This document shows positions 17,458-25,028 of a DNA stretch of 64,000 bases, piece after piece. This DNA is from Streptomyces sp. RPA4-2. GTDB taxonomy: Bacteria > Actinomycetota > Actinomycetes > Streptomycetales > Streptomycetaceae. Where the stretch lies: NCBI RefSeq assembly GCF_012273515.2, contig NZ_CP050975.2, positions 5,084,001-5,148,000 on the forward strand, in the 5' to 3' direction. The position numbers and the translations under genes were made by a program. Numbering within the stretch: the first letter of the stretch is position 1; every line of letters begins with the position of its first letter. The notes under the pieces are model-generated. The model made no database searches and was not told the DNA's origin. It saw only the letters and a program-made list of their open reading frames with translations.

Positions 17458-17499
17458 ATGTGGACGCCCCCGTACCTTCCGGTGTGGGGGCGTCCACAT
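17458..17499 (+). terminator. Hairpin terminator after topA
   Basis: 14-bp perfect stem ATGTGGACGCCCCC paired with GGGGGCGTCCACAT around a 14-base loop, 24 bp after the topA stop. No clear T-tract. Confidence 0.8.
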
Positions 17500-17547
17500 G
17501 TTCGGGCACCCCTCCGGACAGTCAGTGGGTCCCGATAGGCTTGCAGA

Positions 17548-20500
17548 ATGACGCGAGCCGAGCAGCCTACGGCCCACACTCCGGCCCCCGACGACGCCCT
17601 GGTCGCGGATTCGCGCGAGCGCGCCGTGCGCGCGCTGCTGCGACAGCCGCAGCTGAAACGCCTGTGGGGCGCCCACCTCGTGGGGAGTGTCGCCGACGCC
17701 CTGGCCCTGCTTGTGCTGGTCGTTCTCGTCCTCCAGGCGGCGGTCGCCGAGGGCTCCTTCGGCGGCGGCTACCGCGGCGTGGCCCTCGCGGTGTCCGCGG
17801 TCTTCGCGGCGCGCGTGCTCGCGACGCTGCTCTTCGGAGCGGTCCTGCTGGGCCCGCTCACCTCGCTGACGTCGAAGGACGGCCCGCTCGACAGGCGCTG
17901 GACCATGGTCGGCGCCGACGGCCTGCGTGCCCTGCTGCTGATCGTCGCGCCCCTGTGGATCGACTGGACACCGGACGACGCCCTCGCCGTCCTCCTGGTC
18001 GTCGCTTTCGTGACCGGTGTGGCCGAGCGCTTCTGGACGGTGAGCCGGGAGGGCGCGGCCCCCGCGCTGTTGCCGGCGCCGCCCCTGGAGGGCGCAACGG
18101 TGCGCCCGCTGCCGGACCACATGGACGCGCTGCGGCGCCTGTCCCTGCGCACCGCCTTCGTGGCGGTGCCGATCGCGGCCGCGGCGCTCGTCGTGGTGTC
18201 CCTCGTCAACAACCTGCTCGGTGCCGGGATCGCCTGGTTCGACCAGCACCAGGGGGCGCTCGCCTCGTACGTCGCCGCCGGGCTGTTCGCCGCCTCGCTC
18301 TCCGTGCTCACGTTCCTCGAACTGCCCGACACCCGCACCCCCCGCGCCCGCTCGCCCCTGGAGGGCCTGCGCCGCCCCAAGACGGGCACCGGTGTCGACA
18401 AGGGCCGTACCGGCGTGATCCCGCTCCTGGTGCTCGCCTGCGCGGCCGTCGCCGCGGCGATCGCGGCCTCCGTCGCGGTCTCCGTGCTGCAGGCCAAGGA
18501 CCTGGGCGGCGGACCGGTCACGTACGGGCTGCTGGTGCTGGCGCTGACCGGCGGTGTCGTCGTCGGTATCCGCACCGCCGCCAAGGTGCTGCCTTCGCTG
18601 TCCCGCCGCCGGCTGCTCTCCCTCGCGATCGCCTTCACCGGTATCGCCCTGCTGGCCGCCGGACTGGTCCCGGACGTCACCACCGTGCTGCTGATCGTCG
18701 CCCTCGCCGGCGTCGGTGCGGGTGTCGCAGCAAACACCGGGCACGCGCTGCTCGACCAGGAGACCGAGGAGTACCGGCGGCCGCGCACCACCGAACACCT
18801 GCACGCGGTCGTACGGATCTCCGTGGCGCTCGGCGTCCTGCTGGCACCCCTGGTGGCCGCCGCGATCGGACCGCACCGCCTGGAGAACGGCAAGTTCGTG
18901 TTCGCGCACGGCGGTGCCGCCTTCACCCTGATGCTGGTGGGCGCCCTGCTGCTGCCCGTCGCCGCCCTGGTGCTCGCCAAGGTCGACGACCGCGCGGGCG
19001 TGCCGCTGCGCCACGACCTGCTGGACGCCCTGCGCGGCGGCGACGACCCGCTGCCGACGCCCGCCGGGAACGGGTTCTTCATCGCTCTGGAGGGCGGTGA
19101 CGGGGCCGGGAAGTCGACCCAGGCCGAGGCGCTCGCCGAGTGGATCCGGGCCAAGGGCCACGAGGTCGTGGTGACCCGCGAGCCCGGTGCCACACCGGTC
19201 GGCAAGCGGCTGCGGTCGATCCTGCTGGACGTGTCGTCGGCGGGTCTGTCGCACCGCGCGGAGGCGCTGCTGTACGCCGCCGACCGCGCGGAGCACGTGG
19301 ACACCGTGGTGCGGCCCGCACTGGAGCGCGGTGCCGTCGTCATCTCCGACCGCTACATCGACTCCTCGGTGGCCTACCAGGGCGCCGGCCGCGACCTGTC
19401 GCCCACCGAGATCGCCCGCATCAACCGGTGGGCGACCAACGGCCTGGTGCCGCACCTCACGGTGCTGCTCGACGTCTCCCCGGAGGCGGCGCGCGAGCGG
19501 TTCACGGAGGCGCCGGACCGGCTGGAGTCGGAGCCCGTCGAGTTCCACACGCGCGTGCGGTCCGGTTTCCTGACGCTGGCCGCGGCCGACCCCGGCCGCT
19601 ACCTGGTCGTCGACGCCGCACAGGAGCCCGAGGCGGTCACCACCGTCGTCCGGCACCGCCTCGACGTGATGCTGCCCCTCTCCGAGGCCGAGGTGAAGGC
19701 CCAGGAGGAGGCGCGCAAGGCGGCCGAGGAGGAGGTCCGGCGCAAGGCCGAGGAAGAGGCCGCCCGCAAGGCCGAGGAGGAGCGCCAGGAGCGCGAGCGC
19801 CAGGAACAGCTCGCCCGGCTGCGCGCGGAGGAAGAGGAACGCAAGCAGCGCGAGCTGGAGGAGGCTCAGCGTCGCGAGGCGGAGCGGCAGGCGGAGGAGG
19901 CCCGGCAGCGTGCCGAGGACGCCCGCCGCCGGGCCGAGGAGGAGCGGGCCCGTCTGCTGGCCGAGGAGAAGGTCAGGGCGGCCGAGCAGGAACGGCTGCG
20001 CAAGCAGGCCGAGGAGGAGGCCCGGCTGCGCGCCGAGGCGGAGACCCGGCGTCTGGAGAAGCAGCGCAAGGCGGAGGAGGCGCTGCTGCGCGCGGAGCGG
20101 GCACGGCGTGCCGCGGCGGAGACGGCGGCCGCTTCGGCCACGGCCGCAGCCGCGGCGAGCGCCGCGGCGTCCTCGCCTTCCACCGGGACCGCTCCTTCCA
20201 CCGGGACCGCTCCTTCCACCGGAGCTTCGACATCCGCCGCCGCATCGGCCTCCGCTCCCGAGCGGACCCCGACCCCGGCCCCGTCGCAGGCTTCCGCTCC
20301 GGCCGGCACCGGCTCTGGCACCGGCACCGGGTCCGACAACGAGACGACCGTGCCCACGCCGGTCGTCGCGCCCCCGAACGCGTCGGGTGGTGCGGTGGAC
20401 GACACCGCGGTGCTGTCGCCGGTGCGGGACAGGGGCAACCGCGGTTCCCGGTCCGACTCCGAGGAGACGGCCAAGCTGCCGAAGCCGCCCGTGCCGGAGG

Positions 20501-20946
20501 ACACCGCGGAGCGGACGACGGTGCTGCCGCCGGTCGGGGGAGCCGTGGACGAGACGGCCGTCCTGCCGCCGGTGACACCCCGCCCGGCCGACGAGACGGC
20601 GGTACTGCCTCCCGTACGGGACAGGGATTCGGACGCGGACAGGGACTCGAACAGGGGCAGCGGTAGGGATTCGTCCGGGGACCCTGCGGACCGGGTGCCC
20701 CCGGGCTACTTCCGGGACGAGCGGCAGGCGGCGCGGCCGTCCGACGACGGGGTGGACCGTACCCGCGAGCTGCCCCAGGTGGACGCCTCGGGCACGCCCC
20801 GCCGCCGCCCGCGTCCCGACTGGGCCGAGGAGACACCGCTCGACGACCTCCCGACCCTCGCGGACGAGCTGCTGGGCCCGCGGGACGACGACGAAGCGGA
20901 CGAGGGGCGCGGCGGGCGCGAGGGGCGCGGCGGGAACCGTCGCTGA
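17548..20946 (+). CDS. tmk: Three-part fusion: MFS-like membrane domain, thymidylate kinase, coiled coil and disordered tail
   Basis: 1132 residues from ATG 17548. Residues ~40-480 hold about 12 hydrophobic helices resembling a major facilitator transporter. Residues ~508-715 are thymidylate kinase: P-loop GGDGAGKST near 515-523, TREPGATP, the DRY motif ISDRYIDSSVAYQGAGR, and the RFTEAPDRLE lid-like region. Residues ~715-865 are a Glu/Arg/Ala heptad-like coiled coil (repeats of KAEEEARRKAEEE type). The remainder is Pro/Ser/Thr-rich with repeated ETAVLPPV blocks and ends acidic. dTMP kinase makes dTDP for DNA synthesis; the fusion is characteristic of streptomycetes. The membrane domain may tether the kinase; its transport substrate, if any, is unknown. 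Confidence 0.93.
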   Translation: MTRAEQPTAHTPAPDDALVADSRERAVRALLRQPQLKRLWGAHLVGSVADALALLVLVVLVLQAAVAEGSFGGGYRGVALAVSAVFAARVLATLLFGAVLLGPLTSLTSKDGPLDRRWTMVGADGLRALLLIVAPLWIDWTPDDALAVLLVVAFVTGVAERFWTVSREGAAPALLPAPPLEGATVRPLPDHMDALRRLSLRTAFVAVPIAAAALVVVSLVNNLLGAGIAWFDQHQGALASYVAAGLFAASLSVLTFLELPDTRTPRARSPLEGLRRPKTGTGVDKGRTGVIPLLVLACAAVAAAIAASVAVSVLQAKDLGGGPVTYGLLVLALTGGVVVGIRTAAKVLPSLSRRRLLSLAIAFTGIALLAAGLVPDVTTVLLIVALAGVGAGVAANTGHALLDQETEEYRRPRTTEHLHAVVRISVALGVLLAPLVAAAIGPHRLENGKFVFAHGGAAFTLMLVGALLLPVAALVLAKVDDRAGVPLRHDLLDALRGGDDPLPTPAGNGFFIALEGGDGAGKSTQAEALAEWIRAKGHEVVVTREPGATPVGKRLRSILLDVSSAGLSHRAEALLYAADRAEHVDTVVRPALERGAVVISDRYIDSSVAYQGAGRDLSPTEIARINRWATNGLVPHLTVLLDVSPEAARERFTEAPDRLESEPVEFHTRVRSGFLTLAAADPGRYLVVDAAQEPEAVTTVVRHRLDVMLPLSEAEVKAQEEARKAAEEEVRRKAEEEAARKAEEERQERERQEQLARLRAEEEERKQRELEEAQRREAERQAEEARQRAEDARRRAEEERARLLAEEKVRAAEQERLRKQAEEEARLRAEAETRRLEKQRKAEEALLRAERARRAAAETAAASATAAAAASAAASSPSTGTAPSTGTAPSTGASTSAAASASAPERTPTPAPSQASAPAGTGSGTGTGSDNETTVPTPVVAPPNASGGAVDDTAVLSPVRDRGNRGSRSDSEETAKLPKPPVPEDTAERTTVLPPVGGAVDETAVLPPVTPRPADETAVLPPVRDRDSDADRDSNRGSGRDSSGDPADRVPPGYFRDERQAARPSDDGVDRTRELPQVDASGTPRRRPRPDWAEETPLDDLPTLADELLGPRDDDEADEGRGGREGRGGNRR

Positions 20947-21248
20947 ATCCAGGGCGGTGGCCGCTGTCCGGGCGGTCACTGCCGCGGGAACGGGGTGGGG
21001 TGACCGCCGGGTGCGGTGCTCGTGACCCCGGGGCCCGGCGGGATGATCCGCCGGGGGTGCGGTGGTCGTGATCGGTGAGACTGGTGGCCGTGAGCGGCCG
21101 TGATCGTTCGTGATCGGCGGGCGTGGACCGGGCGGGATCGCCGGGCACCACGGCCTGTGCCGGGCGATCCCGGGTCCGGGGCCCGTTGTCAGTGGCGACC
21201 CGCACAATGGACGCGGCAAGGCAAAGTGCGACGAAAGGGCGGTGCCCC
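20947..21248 (+). other. 302-bp intergenic region, no supported gene
   Basis: It contains several imperfect GTGATCGG/GTGATCG copies (around 21068-21120) but no credible coding frame, terminator or promoter that I can support. The coding potential of the longer in-frame extension upstream of holB (from 21123) is poor. Confidence 0.5.
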
Positions 21249-22454
21249 GTGCCCGTATGGGACGACCTGGTGGGCCAGGACAAGGTGAGCGAGCAGCTCG
21301 CCGCCGCCGCGCGGGACGCCGACGCCCTGGTCACGGCGGTCGCCGGGGCCACCCCGCCCCCCGAGGCGTCCAGGATGACCCACGCGTGGCTGTTCACCGG
21401 CCCGCCCGGCTCGGGCCGTTCCACCGCGGCGCGCGCCTTCGCCGCGGCGCTCCAGTGCGTGAGCCCCGACCGCGCGCTGGGCGGAGTCCCCGGCTGCGGG
21501 TTCTGCGACGGCTGCCACACCAGCCTGATCGGGACGCACGCCGACGTGCAGATCGTCCGTACCGACCTCCTCTCCATCGGTGTGAAGGAGACCCGTGACC
21601 TGGTCCGCCGCGCCCAGCTGTCACCCGCCGTCGGCCGCTGGCAGGTCATCGTCCTGGAGGACGCGGACCGGCTGACGGAGGGTGCGGGCAATGTGCTGCT
21701 GAAGGCCGTCGAGGAGCCGGCGCCGCGTACGGTCTGGCTGCTGTGCGCGCCCTCCATCGAGGACGTCCTGCCCACCATCCGATCCCGCTGCCGCCTGCTG
21801 ACCCTGCGTACGCCACCGGTGGAAGCGGTCGCCGACATCCTCGTACGGCGTGACGGCATCGCCCCCGATGTCGCCGCGGCCGCCGCGAGCGCGACACAGG
21901 GGCACATCGGGCGGGCCCGGCGTCTCGCCACGGATCCGCGTGCCCGTGAGCGCCGGGCCGCCGTCCTCAAGCTCCCGCTCCGGGTCGACGACGTCGGTAG
22001 TTGCCTCAGGGCGGCCCAGGAGCTGGTCGACACCGCATCGGAGGACGCGAAGCAGCTCGCCGAGGAGGTCGACGTGAAGGAGACCGAGGAGCTGAAGACC
22101 GCCCTCGGCGCGGCGCAGGGCGGCCGCATGCCGCGTGGCACCGCGGGCGTCATGAAGGAGCTGGAGGACCGGCAGAAGCGCCGCAGAACGCGCACCCAGC
22201 GCGACAGTCTGGACCTCGCGCTCATCGACCTCACGGGCTTCTACCGCGACGTCCTCGCCCTCCAGCTCGGCTCCCGCCTGGCCATCGCCAACGCGGATTC
22301 CGGGGATGTGCTGGAGAGACTGGCCCGCGGCAGCTCGCCGGAGGCGACCCTGCGCCGGATCGACGCCATCGCCGCGTGCCGCGACGCCCTGGACCGCAAT
22401 GTGGCACCGCTGCTGGCGGTGGAGGCGATGACGATGGCGCTGCGCGCGGGCTGA
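21249..22454 (+). CDS. holB: DNA polymerase III delta' subunit (clamp loader)
   Basis: 401 residues from GTG 21249 (MPVWDDLVGQDKVSEQL), preceded by AAAGGG. AAA+ clamp-loader fold: modified P-loop TGPPGSGRST, a four-cysteine zinc module (CVSPDR to GCGFCDGCHT), LEDADRLTEGAGNVLLK as the Walker B/sensor region, and a C-terminal helical collar. As part of the tau-delta-delta' complex it loads the sliding clamp. The Arg in place of the P-loop Lys agrees with delta' being a non-hydrolysing subunit. It follows the thymidylate kinase fusion in the usual order (tmk-holB neighbourhood). Confidence 0.95.
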   Translation: MPVWDDLVGQDKVSEQLAAAARDADALVTAVAGATPPPEASRMTHAWLFTGPPGSGRSTAARAFAAALQCVSPDRALGGVPGCGFCDGCHTSLIGTHADVQIVRTDLLSIGVKETRDLVRRAQLSPAVGRWQVIVLEDADRLTEGAGNVLLKAVEEPAPRTVWLLCAPSIEDVLPTIRSRCRLLTLRTPPVEAVADILVRRDGIAPDVAAAAASATQGHIGRARRLATDPRARERRAAVLKLPLRVDDVGSCLRAAQELVDTASEDAKQLAEEVDVKETEELKTALGAAQGGRMPRGTAGVMKELEDRQKRRRTRTQRDSLDLALIDLTGFYRDVLALQLGSRLAIANADSGDVLERLARGSSPEATLRRIDAIAACRDALDRNVAPLLAVEAMTMALRAG

Positions 22455-22471
22455 CGCGACCGTCGGGATAC

Positions 22472-22595
22472 GGCGGGCGGGCCGAAGGGGTCGCCGGGAC
22501 GCGGCGGGTGGGCTGACGAGGTCGCCGGGACGCGGCGGGTGCGCTGACGGGGTCGCCGCGACGCGGCGGGCAGGCCGACGGGGTCCTCAGGGCGC
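22472..22595 (+). repeat. Four tandem 31-bp repeats downstream of holB
   Basis: Units start at 22472, 22503, 22534 and 22565, each GGCGGG followed by about NGG-GCCGA-GGGGTCGCCGGGACGC with a few substitutions. The array begins 17 bp after the holB stop and ends shortly before the peptidase promoter region. No coding role is apparent. Confidence 0.85.
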
Positions 22596-22683
22596 GGAGT
22601 GCGCGAGGTTGACGATGTCACTCGTACGAGGCGCGTATGCCACTGAAGGTGATCAATCGATCGCGCAAGGTTACGCTCGCGGA

Positions 22684-24267
22684 ATGTACTTCAGGCGCAT
22701 CCTCAGGCCCCTCCGCAGGGGCGGCATGCTGCTGGCCGCCACGACGCTGCTCGTCTCCGCCTGCTCCACGGAGAGTTTCACCACGACGGCGTCGGCGCCG
22801 ACGACGGCGGAGGCGGTGCTGACCCCACTGCCCCGCACCACGCCCGCGACGCTGACGCCGTACTACGAGCAGAAGCCGGCCTGGCGCTCCTGCGGTGCGC
22901 CCGGCTTCGAATGCACCACGATGAAGGTGCCGCTCGACTACGACGACGCGGCCTCGGGCGCCATCAAACTGGCCGTGGCCCGCAAGAAGGCCACGGGTCC
23001 GGGGAAGCGGATCGGCTCGCTGCTGGTCAACCCGGGTGGTCCGGGCGGCTCGGCGGTCGGATACCTGCAGGCGTACGCGGGGCTCGGCTACCCGGCGCAG
23101 GTCCGCGCCCGTTACGACATGGTCGCGGTCGACCCGCGCGGAGTGGCCCGCAGTGAGCCGGTCGAATGTCTCAGCGGCCCGGAGATGGACGCGTTCACGA
23201 AGACGGACATGACGCCCGACAACACGAGGGAGACGGCCGAACTGGTCGACGCCTACAAGAAGTTCGCCGAGGGGTGCGCCCGGCACTCGCCCAAGGTGCT
23301 GCGTCATGTCTCCACGGTCGAGGCGGCCCGTGACATGGACATCCTGCGTGCGGTTCTGGGCGACCAGAAGCTGAACTACGTGGGAGCGTCGTACGGGACG
23401 TTCCTGGGAGCGACGTACGCGGGCCTGTACCCGCAGCGGGTGGGCCGTATGGTCCTGGACGGCGCGCTGGACCCCTCGATCACCGCCCGCAAGCTCAACG
23501 AGGACCAGACGGCGGGCTTCGAGACGGCCTTCCAGTCCTTCGCGAAGGACTGCGTGCGCCACAGCGGCTGCCCACTGGGCGGCCGGGGGACCAGCCCGGA
23601 CCAGGTGGGCAAGAACCTCAGCGCCTTCTTCAAGAAGCTCGACTCGGACCCGATCCCGACGGGCGACGCGGACCGCAGCCAGCTCACCGAGTCGCTCGCG
23701 ACGACGGGCGTGATCGCGGCGATGTACGACGAGGCGGCCTGGCCCCAGCTGCGCGAGGCGCTCAGCGCGGCGATGAAGGACAAGGACGGGGCGGGCCTGC
23801 TCGCCCTCTCCGACAGCTATTACGAGCGTGACCCCAAGGGTCACTACACGAACCTGATGTACGCCAACGCGGCCGTGAACTGCCTCGACCTCCCCGCCGC
23901 CTTCTCCACCCCCGACCAGCTGGAGAAGAGCCTCCCCGCCTTCGAGAAGGCGTCCCCCGTCTTCGGTGACGGCCTGGCCTGGGCCTCCCTGAACTGCGCG
24001 TACTGGCCCGTGAAACCGACGGGGGAGCCCCACCGCATCGAGGCGAAGGGCGCGGGCCCGATCCTGGTGGTCGGCACCACCCGGGACCCGGCCACCCCCT
24101 ACGCCTGGGCCGAGTCCCTCGCCGGGCAGCTCTCCTCCGCCACGCTCCTGACCTACGTCGGCGACGGCCACACCGCCTACGGTCGCGGCAGCGTCTGCAT
24201 CGACACCGCGATCAACCGCTACCTCCTCGACGGCACCCCTCCGCCCAAGGGAAAGCGCTGCTCATAG
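22684..24267 (+). CDS. Secreted alpha/beta-hydrolase peptidase (tripeptidyl aminopeptidase family), lipoprotein
   Basis: 527 residues from ATG 22684. The signal peptide (basic MYFRRILRPLRRGG then hydrophobic core) ends in the lipobox LLVSAC. Peptidase family S33 features: oxyanion-hole loop NPGGPGGSA, nucleophile elbow VGASYGTFLG (Ser), catalytic Asp in GTTRDPATPY and His in GDGHTAYGRG near the C-terminus. The C-terminal TAP-like domain is present. Related to the Streptomyces Tap and Slp peptidases, which remove tripeptides or short peptides outside the cell. No ribosome binding site precedes the ATG, but a TTACGC-like -10 lies 10-16 bp upstream, so the mRNA may be leaderless. Confidence 0.93.
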   Translation: MYFRRILRPLRRGGMLLAATTLLVSACSTESFTTTASAPTTAEAVLTPLPRTTPATLTPYYEQKPAWRSCGAPGFECTTMKVPLDYDDAASGAIKLAVARKKATGPGKRIGSLLVNPGGPGGSAVGYLQAYAGLGYPAQVRARYDMVAVDPRGVARSEPVECLSGPEMDAFTKTDMTPDNTRETAELVDAYKKFAEGCARHSPKVLRHVSTVEAARDMDILRAVLGDQKLNYVGASYGTFLGATYAGLYPQRVGRMVLDGALDPSITARKLNEDQTAGFETAFQSFAKDCVRHSGCPLGGRGTSPDQVGKNLSAFFKKLDSDPIPTGDADRSQLTESLATTGVIAAMYDEAAWPQLREALSAAMKDKDGAGLLALSDSYYERDPKGHYTNLMYANAAVNCLDLPAAFSTPDQLEKSLPAFEKASPVFGDGLAWASLNCAYWPVKPTGEPHRIEAKGAGPILVVGTTRDPATPYAWAESLAGQLSSATLLTYVGDGHTAYGRGSVCIDTAINRYLLDGTPPPKGKRCS

Positions 24268-24274
24268 CCCTCCC

Positions 24275-24307
24275 ACACGCCCCGGATCCGGGCCCTCCGG
24301 GGCGTGT
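24275..24307 (+). terminator. Hairpin terminator after the peptidase gene
   Basis: 11-bp perfect stem ACACGCCCCGG / CCGGGGCGTGT with an 11-base loop, 7 bp after the stop. Confidence 0.75.
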
Positions 24308-24374
24308 ACGGAGCACACTCGGAAACTGTGTAGACTTACCGACGTTGCTGATCGCACCATAGTGCGGACAGCGC

Positions 24375-24448
24375 GCCGCCTTAGCTCAGATGGCCAGAGC
24401 AACGCACTCGTAATGCGTAGGTCTCGGGTTCGAATCCCGAAGGCGGCT
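24375..24448 (+). tRNA. tRNA-Thr (anticodon CGT)
   Basis: The cloverleaf is complete. Acceptor stem GCCGCCT/AGGCGGC, D arm GCTC-loop-GAGC, anticodon stem ACGCA/TGCGT with loop CTCGTAA (anticodon CGT, reading ACG), T arm TCGGGTTCGAATCCCGA, discriminator T. CCA is not encoded. It is single and is followed by its own terminator-like hairpin. Confidence 0.97.
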
Positions 24449-24454
24449 CTGTAG

Positions 24455-24493
24455 AAGCCCCAGGATTCTCACTCGCCGTGACCTGGGGCTTTT
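24455..24493 (+). terminator. Rho-independent terminator after tRNA-Thr
   Basis: AAGCCCCAGG pairs with CCTGGGGCTT around a 17-base loop, followed by TTGCTTTT. Confidence 0.85.
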
Positions 24494-24505
24494 GCTTTTC
24501 CTCGT

Positions 24506-24537
24506 CTTCAGAGCTTCAGAGCTTCAGAGCTTCAGGG
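24506..24537 (+). repeat. 8-bp tandem repeat, 4 copies
   Basis: CTTCAGAG three times then CTTCAGGG, immediately after the tRNA terminator. Non-coding by position. Confidence 0.8.
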
Positions 24538-24549
24538 TCTCAGGCCTGA

Positions 24550-24918
24550 GGTCTGACGGGAGCCAGGGGTACAGATCCGCGCGGGTCTTCGCCCAAGACC
24601 TGGGCACCTGCCCCCCCCGGGCCAGACCTTGTCGTGGTCCTGACCGACGGCCAGAGCCTTGGCCCGGCCGCACGGCTGTCATGCCAGATCATGGTGGGCA
24701 CCTTCCCGTGCCAGGGCAGGCAACGGTTCCGGATCGAGGACGATCTCGACCACGCATCGGACGCACCGCCCGACTGGACGCGAGCGGACGTCATCGCGGC
24801 CTCCCGACACCGCTGGATCGCTCCGGACGACATCCGAACAGCGCGAGCGGCAGGGGCGGTTGAGGTCTCGTACCGGTTGCATAAACCCGCTCGCTCTCCT
24901 GCCGGGGGCAACCGCTAG
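24550..24918 (+). pseudogene. Possible gene remnant (VWA-like strand) downstream of tRNA-Thr
   Basis: An open frame from 24550 to the TAG at 24916-24918 contains PDLVVVLTDGQ near 24620-24650, which looks like the metal-site strand of a von Willebrand factor A-type domain, followed by a plausible soluble sequence (RFRIEDDLDHASDAPPDW). There is no convincing start: GTG 24634 would begin inside the VWA-like strand. I read it as the 3' end of a decayed gene. It could also be an unrecognised small gene of about 94 residues. Confidence 0.3.
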
Positions 24919-25028
24919 AGTCCGGTGCGTTGCGTGATGTTCACAGCAACCGCACAAAACAGCGCGGCCGGCCTCCGGAGACACCCGGGGCAGCGCGGCC
25001 GCGCCATTCCCGTGGGGGGAATCCAGCA

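Noticed and set aside
15133..21219. 2028-codon open frame on the minus strand across topA and tmk
   Set aside because: Shadow frame of two recognised plus-strand genes; low-complexity Arg/Gly/His translation without family motifs.
22472..22595. 31-bp repeats considered as a CRISPR array
   Set aside because: The units abut directly, without unique spacers of 30-40 bp, and no cas genes are present.
24375..24448. tRNA-Thr as attachment site of an integrated element in this window
   Set aside because: No integrase gene and no second copy of the tRNA 3' end was found within the 64 kb.
24492..24863. Alternative coding frame downstream of the tRNA terminator
   Set aside because: It starts inside the terminator/8-bp repeat and has no ribosome site or protein-like composition.
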